A stretch of DNA of 64,000 nucleotides, taken from Balanoglossus misakiensis. Taxonomy: Eukaryota; Hemichordata. Within the stretch, counting starts at the first letter, position 1. Each line of letters begins with the position of its first letter. Shown piece by piece: positions 27,032-39,754 of this stretch. The notes under the pieces were generated by a model that did no database searches, was not told where the DNA came from, and saw only the letters and a program-made list of their open reading frames with translations. The stretch lies in assembly GCA_040954595.2 (NCBI GenBank), contig CM082579.2:6510001-6574000 (forward strand). Reading direction: 5' to 3'. Both the position numbers and the translations under genes were made by a program.

Positions 27032-28522
27032 GTAGAATTTCTCGGCTCAAAACTCAAGAAACCTCTTCATTTTGGACAAACGCGCTGTACATTTTCAAAC
27101 AAGACTTTTCCATGTGTGCAAAATGCACATCAACAGTTTGGCCCTGCCTATACAAAGGTCAGATAAACATTGCAATTCAGCAAATGCATACTGGAACCAC
27201 AGTCCTCAAATGGGAGTCGTGTTTGGTCAAATAAACAGAGTTGTCATAAAGATGTGCTATCAAAAATGTTTCCTGACAACAAACTTCGTTTTGCTTTTTC
27301 TGGTTGGGTGAAAGGATTTCCTTTTGGTTTGTTCATGTCTCAGATTTTATTGCTTGCATATGACAACTGTCTCTAATCAATCAGCCATGAATCATGGTCA
27401 TGTGACATCCCCTGTACAGAAAGATGTGCACTGGATCCTCACAATTTGCATAAATTATAGATTTTTTTTATATTAAAGGCGATATAAGTTTTTAAGACCC
27501 CACTGAGTTTTTTATAGATCTTTCACTGTTGATGGTGGGTACTATGTATAATGGAATAGATACAGTATCATTCAAGCTCCTCACAAAGCAAACTGGAAAA
27601 CGGCCAATTTGTTTTCCGATATTTACGAGGTTACTGCTATTAGGCACATCTTTAGAGAGAACAAAACCACTTTCATCCAACCCACGCACAATAATCAGTG
27701 ATGAGAAGCAGAAAGGCACTGAAATATGACTCAATTTGGGGTAACCTCTTTATGACTCAAGTTTTTTGGTAACTTTAGACACACAATCAATGTACAACAG
27801 ATTGACTTTTAGGGACAGATAACGCAACCAGTGAGCAAATTGGCCAGTGGTGTGTGTATGTTCATGTACTCTAAAGTGGGGGAAATAACAGGATATTTCT
27901 GAGACCGGGAGACACATCTGTAAATCTTCGGATAGCAACTGGCTGGCCGCTCTGATAAAAGTGAAAGTCGATACACTGGTGTAATCTCGGCGGAACAGAA
28001 GTGGGAAGATATGCATGGACGCAGAGCCGGGATGACTGGAGAGAAATCTCGGGTGAACAACAAACCGAAGCCGTAAATTAAAGACTGGGCGAGATTTCTT
28101 AACTTCATGACAGAGCTGAGCTTTTCAGCCGACAGAAAAATGTTTACAAACTATTTATTGCCAGACTAGGCAATAATAGTTCGCTTTTATTGCCGTCTCT
28201 GGTATGGACAGAGCAGTTGCCTGTAAAAGTCTTGAGTATGTGTGAATTTGACCAGTATTTACCTAGGGACATTCTCCAAGGCAATGTTCTAGCATACACT
28301 GGTTGCAGGCTCTCGCTAGCATACCAACTGTGTACTGAGAATCCTAGAATGTACACGTAACTACTTACATTCCTGTGCGTCTTCTAATTGGAATGATATA
28401 ATGTACAAATGTCGACCAAATGTGGTACCATTAATATACCAGTTTTGGTCAAGAAATGCTAGCATTTATGGTGGATATTTCCATCTGTGGTTACGCACTG
28501 TAACGTCGAATGTTTTTATGTC

Positions 28523-28591
28523 ATTACTAGTAGTCTAGATCTAGACGTCATATTGGGAACAGGACTCTCTGTCTAGATCTAGACTAGTAAT
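28523..28591. repeat. Short inverted repeat with TAGTCTAGATCTAGAC arms
   Basis: Arms at 28523-28546 and 28571-28591 pair except for a 3-base TAG indel. Each contains the palindrome GTCTAGATCTAGAC. The TAGTCTAGA and TCTAGACTA ends resemble the termini of the two larger MITEs, so this may be a deleted relative, though no 9-bp duplication is seen. Confidence 0.5.
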
Positions 28592-29000
28592 ATGTTGTGT
28601 GAGATTAAACTTTGGTACATGTAGGTAAACTAGAATCTGTGATAGATTCTAATTTCAAGTTTGCTGAGATTTCCTCCTAAAAACATATCATCTACCAGGG
28701 AAGTTGTGGGCTGCGGAACTGCAGCTAATGATTTCACCACATCTTTCTAAGAGGGTGTGTCTCTCATTTGAAAATCGTGTGATCCGCATCCAGGCTGGGC
28801 CATCTTTATTTGGACATTCTCTGCAATTTCGACAATGTGTGATATGCATTCTACTGTCATACTTTTCTTCGCGCGATGAAAACACCGCATAAAAAAGTAA
28901 ACAACATACAGTCAAGTCATGAGTGGTGATCGAAACGCGAGGAAGGGATAGTTCAAACCGCTGATGTCATCAATCACATCGGACAAGACACGTAGGCATA

Positions 29001-29194
29001 TACTGTAAAACGGGTTATTTTCGCGACAGGAAATTTTTGCGATGCGAGAATTAATTTTCACATTCTCGTATTTCACTAACTGCATCGTTATCTACGGAAA
29101 ACATTTTACGCGACTTTTTATTTTCACGATTCTTTTTGGCTCTCGCCTATTTCACAAAAATTTATAGCTCGCGAAAATAACCCGTTTTACAGTA
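29001..29194. mobile_element. MITE with 26-bp inverted repeats and TA flanks
   Basis: The ends are TACTGTAAAACGGGTTATTT plus TCGCGA at 29001-29026 and its exact reverse complement at 29169-29194. TA lies on both sides, consistent with a TA target duplication as in Tc1/mariner-type derivatives. The 142-bp interior is AT-rich and holds imperfect inner repeats with TTTCGCG-like words. It is noncoding. Confidence 0.75.
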
Positions 29195-30575
29195 TACAGA
29201 GCGTACGTAGCCCAGGATGAGATGCGATGACATTCACGTGTAACACAATGCGGAAAAGGGCGTATGTCTTCCACCACACGGCATCATTTCTTCTCGATGG
29301 TCAGGGTTAATGGATTTCCCAGATCGTCCGCTGCGGAGGCCAAACAGTGGTGCGACACAGAAGTAGGTTACAGTTACAAATCGGGAGCGCGCATCAAACG
29401 TTTGTATGAACCAGTCAATAAAGAGAGCCACAGTGATACACAAACCTGGAGCAACATACAGACAGATAGCCTGGTTGCTTTGCTTGTCTGTTTTACTGAA
29501 TTCTATTACGGATATTATTATTATTATCAACAACACTATTTGCCGATACGAATTTCACATTCATGACACATTCAAAGGAGCAAAACAGGCTAGGAAATAA
29601 ATATTTTAATAGACCATTTACAAGCTTGCCCTGTGTGAAGGCAGTCCTGGTATTTGATGGGCAACATCCACAAAGTATTTGACAATCTGAGACAGCTTCT
29701 GTGTGTTGGTATATTTGCTACCTTTTCACTCTTGATTCACGTCATTTCGTGGACGACCAATGTCCCCCCCACCCCCCCACCCCACCCCACCCCGCTTCAA
29801 ACTTTATTATCTGAACTTCACGGTACACAGGGTTTCATCGGAATGAACCATCACGAAAGAACGATTGACATGTCACACACTGCTGGCGTTTTATCCTGAG
29901 TGCAGTATGAACTGTCAGCTGTTTCACACCAGTCTGTTCTCTTCCGTCTTCACTTCAGGACTTCTGCATGGCATTCCTCTTACGTTTATATTGGGAAGAG
30001 TTGTTGGAAAACAGGACATTTCCAGTCAAGTCATCAGACTTGTTTTGCACAAAATAGAACCCTTCTCTATCCAATATCTCCGCCTGTACAACAACCTCAG
30101 GTTTCTATTTCATACTTCAAGCCTGATCAAGAACTAATGTACTTTTTCAAAAAACACTTCACGCTCTCAAAACAAAGTGTGTTCATAAATTGAAACACAA
30201 TTCAGTGACTGACATAACAAATTGCTAACGTTTCCAAATCGATTGAACCGCCACAATGGGCGCAGTGACAGTTGATAGTTTCGCACATTCATTTTCCTCC
30301 CTCCATCCACTTCAAACACAAGAGCGACCAATTTATACTCATCCATCACTGGGCTCGGCGAGCGACATTTGATCAATACAGAGTCATCAGATTCGCGGGG
30401 GGAAAACACACCGCTTTCTCTCTCTGTACAGGAGGTCGGTAATTTCCCTGTTTCATATTTCAAGTTTTTTTTACAACGGCTAATGTGCTTTCACAACCGC
30501 CCAATTACAACTGATGTCAAGGGTTTCAGAAAGTGGGCACTCCTCGGCGAGATATCTCACGTTTCCAGTCGATGC

Positions 30576-30933
30576 TAGTCTAGAATCCAGACTCGATATG
30601 TTTTCCGCCGTGCTCCACACACATGGTCTGGCAATCTGATTTTTTGCCATTTCCATGTTAAAGGACTCTAACCATGGTAACTCAGGTCGCTGCTCACCAT
30701 GTGGTCATATGATCACGACATCTGATAAGTCAATTATAACCAGACCTGCTACTGATTGGCTGAATTAATGAGCAGGGGTGTTGCTCAATATCAGTGAGCT
30801 GAGTTGCCATGGCTGGAGTCCTTTGACATGCAAGTAGCAAAAGTAGCAAAAAACCCAAAATGAAGACCAAAATGCGAGACCGTGTGTGGAACATACATGT
30901 AGTGAAAAACACATGAGCATGGATTCTAGACTA
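30576..30933. mobile_element. Older copy of the same MITE family
   Basis: This 358-bp element has the same termini, TAGTCTAGAATC and GATTCTAGACTA, and diverged inverted arms (left AAAGGACTCTAACCATGG, right arm reversed AAAGGACTCCAGCCATGG). The flanks AGTCGATGC (30567-30575) and AGTTGATGC (30934-30942) are a 9-bp duplication with one change. The interior shares AAGTCAAT and CTACTGATTGGC with the copy at 35072-35458, in the same orientation. Confidence 0.75.
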
Positions 30934-31605
30934 AGTTGATGCATGCACTGCCTGAAGGACTGATCCACTGTTTCATCCCTTCTCTGTCAGGACTGTCCCC
31001 CCCCCCCCCTTCTTCATTTGGATAAATACACAAACTCGTGCCAGTGGAAGTGAAACTCAATCAGCACACACTGAACACACCCAATCTTGGATGACAGTCT
31101 TGTGTGGATGGGTGTGTCATCAATTTAGACAGTCAAGGTTAAATCAGGTCAACTTGCAGCGAAAATCAATGCGGTCTGCTGCCAGACCCTTCTCGAAACA
31201 GCCAGAATAACTTCAGAATGTTTCTGCTATTCAATTGGCAAACTGCATTGATTTCTCTTGTACAATCCCACTTCTATACTGGCTCCATACAGGCAATAAC
31301 TGCCCACTACAAGTATAGAGTCCAAAGCAGCTGTAACAGCTTGAGAGATCTGTGGCAGATGTACAGTAAACAGATACACCCCCACGCTTTCCCGAGATCT
31401 CATCTACACTTATGGATATTACAGTTATAGAAACAAAGATCAAGAGGCATGTTTTATGGTCAACATTGCCACTGAAATTCGCAGACATGTTGGTGCACTG
31501 TTAACAATTTATCTCCGCAATACAGGCCCATGGGAGATACAACAACCCAACATATGCAACCAAAATTTTATCAATCATTACCATATATATATGAATGAAA
31601 CTCAC

Positions 31606-31642
31606 CTGCACGTTCCCGTGACGATCTGACTTGATCAAATAC
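31606..31642 (-). CDS. Candidate coding exon VFDQVRSSRERA of the Ser/Pro-rich gene
   Basis: A 37-nt exon is bounded by GTTAATGCTTTCAG and GCAG|GTGAGTTT, both near consensus. Entered in phase 0 from the RPKEK end of the previous exon, it reads VFDQVRSSRERA and leaves one base over. The charged, helix-forming sequence fits directly after SFETLLDRGARPKEK. Confidence 0.4.
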
Positions 31643-33894
31643 CTGAAAGCATTAACAAATGACATGGAATTAACCATTGAAAACAAATATCTCATGAACA
31701 ATATGGAACAAATATTACTTAAAATATCGGGTTATGGCACGTAAAATTATAGAATACAACTGTACTCAGATTCACATAGTATCCACTCACAGCTGCTAGA
31801 CTGCAGTTGCATGCTCGGGTGCCCTCCACATGTTACTCACATTCCATACAAAACTAATTTGACATTGGAATTTCCATTTATAATATCAATAATGATGCAA
31901 TACTGCACGATGGTTGCCTAGGCCACCCTTGAAATAAATGTCGTTTCTATGGTTACATCCGCTGCGCCATACTATCTGACCAATATCCACGCTTACATAC
32001 GTTGATAAAAACATATTTCATTTCAATTTACAGCAAAGCACACAGTAATTTATGATGGCGTCAATGGTTCGTAGATTATTAACGTCACTGACGTAAGCGA
32101 TACTGCTGGCCACTAAGGGGGACTGGCGAGAAATTGGTTTGGTTACAGATTAGCCTGACTTTCCAGCCATGCTGTGACGTACTTTCCGAAATCAAGGTTA
32201 ATGAGATGGCTATCGACTTTCTCTGATGAACTGGTCACACGTGCTCCCTAAACCTCCGACACCTTCCGAATCCCGACACACACTAACTTGTCCACCGATA
32301 CGCAATGCACATGACTCACACTTTCATTTCATTGAAAGGAGACAAAAATTACAGCTGTTATTTCAATCCCTCCAATTATGTATTTCTTAATCATTTATTC
32401 AACATTATCAATTGTCCATACACATTCCTTCCATGGATCTGGCAACGCTTCGAACTGCATGCACAGACAGGTTGGTATCAGTTACGTGAAAAGCAAAAGC
32501 GAACCACGCAGCACGTGGGAGGCATAATGCAGAACAAGGTAACGATAGGAAGTTAACAACAATGAAAGAGAAGAAAAGTCACATGGTTTGATGACAGTTA
32601 TTGTGGTCACGAGGATGAAATCAATGATGTTAAAAATGCTAGCTTTTGTTTTAGTCAATAGTGATAGATGTGGTAAGGGTGTGTGAGTCACCTCAATTGT
32701 ACAATTTAATGACGCAGATGCTGTGTATAGGTCTCCTCTTGCGTAAGCGTTTCAAAAAATGTTTTTCTGAATTAGCACACAATTATCTTTCCATAATAAT
32801 GGTCGAGTGTGGGTAAGAAGTCAATATCTAGTGGTGTTCGCAGTGGGTTTCAACATCACTGGCAATAAATACTGTAGTGTCTGTCTGTCTGAACGCATCA
32901 CACATTATCAGTATGTGGACAGGATATATCATAGTCAGGACTAGGATATTTGCAATATCGTTAGAATCTTTGTACAACCATGGTACAACCAATCATTGCA
33001 GGCATTCCGTGATTAGCTTTGTTGGGATGTTTACAGTACATTCTGTGTGCCATGCATTAGGACAGGTTTGCATTTTGCTTAAGAGTATGAGTCATTACAT
33101 TCAAGACAAGACGAAAATAGGTCTACTTTCCCTGGAAATGACTTCTATTCTAATAAGCAATTATTTACAAAGTGGGCTGACCAATAATGTAAACCTAAAA
33201 CCTGAGTAAATTGGACACTGTTTACAAGCTGTGTTCACCATAGCAACTCAAATCAGTTCCAGGTAAGTGTCGATCAACATTAACAAGGTAAATAACAATT
33301 ATTAAGTAAACTGTCTTTGTGGTTTCAGACTGTAGTCGAAAGTTGATTAGCGACGATCCCCCCCCCCCCCCCTCCAGTCTCAGGGTAGGTCCCGTAGGAA
33401 CAGGTGTTTATTTGGCGGATATGATCAAATTGCTCAACAAATCCATTCAGCCAGTGAAAATAGCCATGAGAAAGGCGTTGTAGCCGAAATTACAGGCTGA
33501 GAGCAGAAAAGTGGATTGAAACTCAGGTAAACAGGAATTTGTATGGATGCCGATCTACTCAATGTTCAGGTTCAGTGAGAGGAGCTACTTATTTTTCCGT
33601 CACTGTTGCGTGATTGTGTTTGGGTCGTGGTTCTGCACCTGCCAATGTGTTATGTACAACACAAGGCAAAACAAACAGACACTCGTAAACAGGACTGTTT
33701 GTGTTGATCTGTCAGTGTCTGTGTTTGCAACCAGGCAAATCGAATAAACACGCAAACAGGTTTTATCAATCACAAATCCTGGCAGGTGACATATCAAACA
33801 GAATATACTGATCATTGAAATCCTCTGACAAATTGGGAACTTGCACATCCATGAAACAAGAAACATGAAAACAGGTTTCACCCCAGACCTGTAA

Positions 33895-33928
33895 GTTGTT
33901 GACAAGTGTAAACATTTGTCGACAACTC
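33895..33928. repeat. Stem-loop AGTTGTTGACAA / TTGTCGACAACT
   Basis: Two 12-base arms pair with one mismatch around a 10-base loop. No neighbouring gene end is evident. Confidence 0.5.
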
Positions 33929-34348
33929 CTAATTTTGTCTGCCACGGAGAACACAACCAGGCTCTGATTGATTTCCAAGCAAAGCTGGCAAACCAGAACT
34001 CCCGGGAGCAGCATGCACCACTGATTGCTGAAAAAATAAATCCCGGTCTAATTTTTCCACCACAGGGCCACGACTGTTTTCTCTTGCCAATAATCTACAG
34101 GATGTAGGGCACCTCTCTAGTCTGGGGATTGGACTGGCCGTGTTGTTTTAAAGAATTTACAAACCGCTAAAAGCGGGGAGTTCTCAAACCGGGTGATAAG
34201 ACTTCAACACAAACAGAGCGATCACTTGGCAGAGTTTCAAAAACACGGCGACAGTAACCGATATCGAATCGGCAGTGACCGCAATGACACTTGAAATGAG
34301 AGCTCCCGGCAGCCAGGTAGATATCATCAATGCTTCCTGTATTCTCAC

Positions 34349-34390
34349 CTGTTTCTTCGGATAAAACAACAGGAAATCTCGAGTGCCCGG
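34349..34390 (-). CDS. Candidate next coding exon of the Ser/Pro-rich gene
   Basis: A 42-nt phase 0-0 segment reads PGTRDFLLFYPKKQ. It lies between a good acceptor (TTGGTGTTTTCAG) and donor (ACAG|GTGAGA). It fits between exon 41491-40283 and the candidate at 31642-31606. All three frames are open here, so coding status rests on splice sites and phase alone. Confidence 0.3.
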
Positions 34391-35071
34391 CTGAAAACAC
34401 CAACACTGACCTGTAAAGTTGAACTCACTGCCACCTGCACATGAAAGTTGTGATTTTTTTCTCTCTCTCACAAATCTCTGCTACTGACTGACCCTTTCTA
34501 GTGATCCACAATTAAAAGACAAACCACAAACACACCTTTTTATTGTAGTCACATGAGTATAATTAAACACCAGTTTTCTTGGCATTCATCACTGTGTGCA
34601 CCAGAGTTACTGGGTGTTTATATCCAGTTCTCCGTAATTGGATGGCGTATAGAAAGAAAGTTTACGCAAGAGATAAACTGTTATGGCTTCCAAGAGGTCA
34701 AGCCTTTCATTTGACTTTAAAACTAATATTTATTAAACAGTGCACAAATTTCAATTAACTTTCACAGATGTATGCTCCTATCTCCCACTGGAAAATGTTG
34801 GTACAGAACCGAAACTTGTCTTTGAACTTATGTGGGTGACTCAGTGTGATTTATACCTACATTTTTGTCTACATTTAACAAAATAAATTTGGCCAACTAC
34901 GTGTAAATCAATCAACTGAACCAAAAATATACTTGTTATTTATATATATTGCCAGATGCTGACAAACCAATTTGAATCATTCCACCGATCTGAATGGATT
35001 ATTGGCCTGGCCTCTCTTTCTTGCCTAAATAAACATAGGGTGGCTGGTGAACATGGTTTTCACCAGGTTGT

Positions 35072-35458
35072 TAGTCTAGAATCTATCCGTTCGTAGTCGC
35101 ATTCACCCTACTACCGTCTAGGACCGCAGAACCAAAATCTAGTAAGGCCATAAAAATGGTAATTTGAATGTGAATAGTCTCCAACTGAGCAGTCTGACGT
35201 CAGAGAAGTCAATCACTTACGTTGACCGACTACTGATTGGCCGTGAGGTGATGACGTTGAATGTTAATTATGTTTACAATGTAGCTCCGCCCCGAATGAT
35301 ACATAATCATGATCACGTGGTGACGCTTGACGTCAGATTGCTCAGTTGGAGACTATTCACATTCAAATTACCATTTTTATGGCCTTACTAGATTTTGGTT
35401 CTGCGGTCCTAGACGGTAGTAGGGTGAATGCGACTACGAACGGATAGATTCTAGACTA
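35072..35458. mobile_element. MITE with 131-bp terminal inverted repeats and 9-bp target duplication
   Basis: The 387-bp element starts TAGTCTAGAATC and ends GATTCTAGACTA. Its arms, 35072-35202 and 35328-35458, are inverted copies that differ at one position by eye. It is flanked by CCAGGTTGT at 35063-35071 and 35459-35467, a perfect 9-bp duplication. It has no coding capacity. A 9-bp duplication and long arms are typical of Mutator-like (MULE) derivatives; that assignment is inference. The near identity of the arms suggests a fairly recent insertion. Confidence 0.85.
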
Positions 35459-36425
35459 CCAGGTTGTGTGATGAGTAAAAGTGTTCAGCCAACAACCAAA
35501 CAGCCGTCCCATCTATCTAGCACACTCCCCTGAATTATCGATGAGAATGCTTCTATTTTCACCTCTTTAAGACTCCTTGGACACTATCTTTCAAACCTGA
35601 GCTGTCCGCCTGACACAAGGTGACCTTGGACAAGACAGCAGGTATTTTAATTGCCCTTTAATGGTGCGTTTATTGATTCTAGTAATTTGTAAAGCAGTCA
35701 ACTAGAACCGGCAAACAACCATGACACACAGTAAATGCACGTCACTCTCAAATATAAAACTATTACCCTACCCAAACATTACCCCTCTCACTGATCTGCA
35801 ACCAGACGCCCACCTGTGTTACCCACCAGGTGCAAAATGCAGCCCTGTTTACATATACATGTAAATCAGACACCGTCTGGCCAATCAGAGAGCACTGACC
35901 AAGCAATCATTACGATCACCCCTTACGCAAACCCTGACAGATTCATACCGCACTATGTTGTGGATTTTTGCATCAATCTTTCATTTTTCTGTCAATGGTG
36001 GAAACACTACATCTGCACTCATTGTAAGGAAACCTTTGAAAGCTACAGATAGAATGGGTAAATGGGTATGAACTTGCGGCCAATGAACTGTTTTATAACA
36101 AGTCAAGTAGACTGGCGTAACACTAAACCTTCGACTAAAAACTGCTGGCGGCTAAACTCGCTCTCAAAGCCCGCTTTTCTCTTCTCCGATCTGTAAAACG
36201 TCGCCTCAATGCTTTTTTACTCCTTGTGTATTTTCTTTCAAAGCAATTAATCCGCTGTTCTGCTTACTGTGACTTTGGAAAGCCCCATGGCGGGCGACGT
36301 CTCTATTGTCACCTTCAATGAGTGTTGACCATAGCAAGGCCATTCCCCAATCCAGGGTCTCTGTACAATGTATATGAAGGCACACCACCAGGTCTGTGTG
36401 TGGCAGGGTTGTATGGTGGTTCGGG

Positions 36426-36502
36426 GTGGGGGGGGGGGGGTGTCAAGGGGATCAAACCACATCGCTATAATTGCATTGTGGGTAAAAGGTCGACAACTCA
36501 AT
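36426..36502 (-). repeat. Dispersed repeat, copy B (inverted)
   Basis: Read on the minus strand it gives GAGTTGTCGACCTTTTACCC, then ACAATGCAAT and TGGTTTGATCCCC, ending in a 13-base C run. It matches copy A at 22687-22733, which suggests a mobile element with a C-rich end. Confidence 0.65.
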
Positions 36503-38776
36503 GTTAGTATGAGTTCGAAGAGATGATATACTAGTATCTGTACGTTGTACGTGGTTCATGATTACCAAGCAGTAACATCACACACATTATTTACATTACT
36601 GGTGATCCACTGCACGCCAGAGAAAGCAGCCTGTATCTCATCTCGGAATCCCAAGAATTTTACCACTTATAAAACTCCCCAAAAGATATCAGGGAGGACA
36701 CGCTCTAGCAAATCGGTCATCATTTCTGTTCATACAAGAAAGGACTTTAAAAAAAAATGAGAAATTTTAATAATTTGACATCTTTTAATTAGTAATTCAT
36801 TTAGTCCACTGTCAGGAAATCAATTTGTTATGTTCCCTCAAATTGGCCAAAAGCAAAGAAATGAGTAAGTCCGACTACGTGCATGCTTTTAAAGTATCTG
36901 TCATCACTTACTGGCAAGCGAAAAACCAAATGTTCACAAATCGAAACATTAAACATTAATTACTGTAATTATCTGTAATCTATTTAGAATGTTAACATTT
37001 AAGATTACAAGAGAGTGCCAGCTCATGGCAGGATGGGTTTGCTGCACACACACAAAAAAAACCCCAAAGTTACCAATGCAATTACATCAAATGAATTTGG
37101 CTTTTATAAGTAATTTGTTGCAATTCTTTTATAAGGGTGACGTTTTCCTGAGACTAGAGAACATATTGCATGTAACATGCTAGTGAAATAAATCTTTGGT
37201 TGAAAGTAGTGCGGCAAAACTGGCTGGGGGTGGCTCCGATCGTCAGTTTGGAGAGACGAGAATCAGAATCGCAGTTTTCAGCGAAGTTTGTTCTGCCACG
37301 GAAAAAATACAGCTCCATCCCTCACTGAACATTACTGTGAAATATCAATATCATATAAACTCAGTTGTGACCCAAAACCTCCAGAGAATAAAGCGAAACT
37401 TACTTGGCAAGAGTTGTGTCGTCAAGACGCCACAACCGAAAATCTGAAGCGTCAGTACTGCACCACAGTCCGAGATTACTGAGTTCACGAACAGACAGAA
37501 TACAGGACCTACGCAATTTTTTAAAGAGCTCTTACAAAGCAGCAAAGTCATTGGTCCCCTCTGAAGTTTATCTCTGGAGTGCGATAAACGAAATATCTCA
37601 CTGAACCACAAGGGAGCACACTTGAACCATTCCCTGTGGGCCCCCCCCCCCCCATGTGTTTGGGGTACCGGAATATTTCATTTGCTCTGCAGGTGGGTCG
37701 CAGACTCCAGAGAGTTCTGTAGTGTAAATAACAGACGAATGAAAACTACCAGTACATGAAAACGCAACTTGTGCATAAAACAAGGGATAATTCTAAGTGA
37801 CTCTGAAACAGTAACTGACATACAAATTTTCCCTTTACATGCAAAAGTACGCACATGTTCACTTTAACTGTAAAAACCAGCAACCCTAGTGTCTGCGTTT
37901 CCCTAGTGAGCTCCCCATCCTACCACTCAAGTAGTGGCAATCTCTGTTTATGAAACAATCACATGTTTACATATTTACATCAGTTGTGTTTATGTGGCCA
38001 CCAGCACTGCAGACCAGCCCACTGAAAGACCAGAGGCATCTCTCTGAGTGCCCCGTACAAGCCCTGGCTTTAGAGCTGTTCATTGCTGACATTTCAAATT
38101 GGCAGTTACCAGACACACGGCCCGTGTTTATTTGGCCATTGCAGGGGATTATTTGAGGTTACAAGCAGTTAATGGACTTGAACAGAAATCAGTGTTCGTG
38201 TGTGCTTCTTTATGTCACAAAATAATGGGGGAAACAAGACATGCACTGGGTATTTCAACATGTATTTAGGAAGTAGAATAGAATATTTGACACACCGGAC
38301 AAAAATTATGGGCAAATATGTCCAAAACGTAGGGTTATTGTCCCTTTAAACATCGCACTGCTGGTAACTGACAAGTTCCTGAAATTCACAAACAGCTGTC
38401 ACCGTGGACATGAACATAACTCATGTCTCAATTATTGATTTAAATGCAGCTTTAAAAATTTGAGGTATAATTTTCCTCTTATACCAGTATAGGGTCAGTC
38501 ACTCTAAAAGTGGCCATTGTCTGGAAATCAGATCTTACAGGGTCTACCTTGGGAATGGTCTCTTCTCAGTCCATCTCCCATTGGACCAAAAACATTTTCT
38601 TTCTGGGGAGAATACCAAGCACTTTAAAGGACAAACCGGTTCTCGTTTCTCTCCCCGAACACACAACAAATCCATTTTCAGGGTCATGAAAGCAGGCCAG
38701 GACTGCACAGGGGGCTAATTAGAAGAAAACTCAAGATCAAGTCTATCCTGTTGGGATTATCTGACTATAGGTTCGG

Positions 38777-38914
38777 AGGGGAAAGACCTTTTTACTCAGA
38801 GAATCTTGTAAACGCACAGGGGAAAGACCTTTTTACTCAAAAAATCTTGTAAACGCAGAGGGGAAAGTAACATCCAGAGGGGAAAGACCTTTTTTACTCA
38901 GAGAATCTTGTAAG
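38777..38914 (+). repeat. Minisatellite, about 41-bp unit, three copies plus a partial one
   Basis: Units starting AGGGGAAAGACC at 38777, 38818 and 38878 share the continuation into TTTTTACTC and AATCTTGTAA. A truncated unit lies at 38859-38877. The purine-rich start may explain the array's instability. Confidence 0.75.
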
Positions 38915-39695
38915 ACTTCCTGAGGGCTGTACATCTGTGCACATTGCTTTTTTTTGTCATACTAAGTGCGTGGCTGTTCAATGTACAGGCCTCATCTGCA
39001 GTTGATTGAAGTTAATTTCACATTTCATTTTTAGCCACCCAGGCTTCAGAATTGGTTTGAAAACCTTCAATTTCACTAAAAGGCATATGTGATATAATTA
39101 CACGTGTTATACAGTTTTCCATCATAGTTCTAAAATCACAGCATAGGATTTACCTAATCATCACTCAAATTTCGTTTTCCGCCACAATTATGTTCACATG
39201 TCATACTGGCTATACAACTGCAATGGTTTAGACAACCTAGTAGTAACTGACATCCGCCAACTTTAAGTTTGATTTCAATCAGATTGTAGCAGTAGTAAGT
39301 ATTGCTAAGTTCATAGTTAAAGACAGGCATATGTTCTCAGTCAAGTGTGTCCTTAAAGGCACACAATCACTGCTAGTTTGGATATCCCCTATATGTAAAC
39401 TCGAATAACCATATGCGAGTGCACTTTTTTTCGCATCGTGGCCACCCCATGACTGTCTTTCGTTGGCTAGATCTCAACTTAACATGGCAACTGGGTGGTT
39501 AAATTTGCATAGGTAACCGTGTATATATGTCACTGGTGGCTGATAAGTTGGAAGAAAAGGTCTTAACCCCATTAGCTATGACGCAGAAAATACATTTAAA
39601 ATCAGAAGTCCATTGTGAAACGCAAGGACAGATATTTCTGTCCACATTCTCTGGTGAATTTCACTTTCACAGGTTTCAAGGCAATCCATTTCATC

Positions 39696-39709
39696 CCTGT
39701 AGAGGGCGC
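39696..39709 (+). promoter_or_regulatory. CTCF-like site (CCTGTAGAGGGCGC)
   Basis: Matches the CTCF core at 11 of 12 positions and continues with GC, as strong sites do. It lies about 0.6 kb below the large exon of the minus-strand gene. Confidence 0.35.
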
Positions 39710-39736
39710 CATGTCTGACTGAAGTCACTCTCACCT

Positions 39737-39754
39737 ATGTAACCATGGTTACAT
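39737..39754. repeat. Perfect 18-bp palindrome
   Basis: ATGTAACCATGGTTACAT is self-complementary. It lies about 30 bp from a CTCF-like motif at 39701. Confidence 0.7.

Noticed and set aside
29264-29566. 100-codon open plus-strand frame with protein-like start
   Set aside because: The first codon is not ATG, the end runs into a TAT-rich simple repeat, and the reverse strand is open too.
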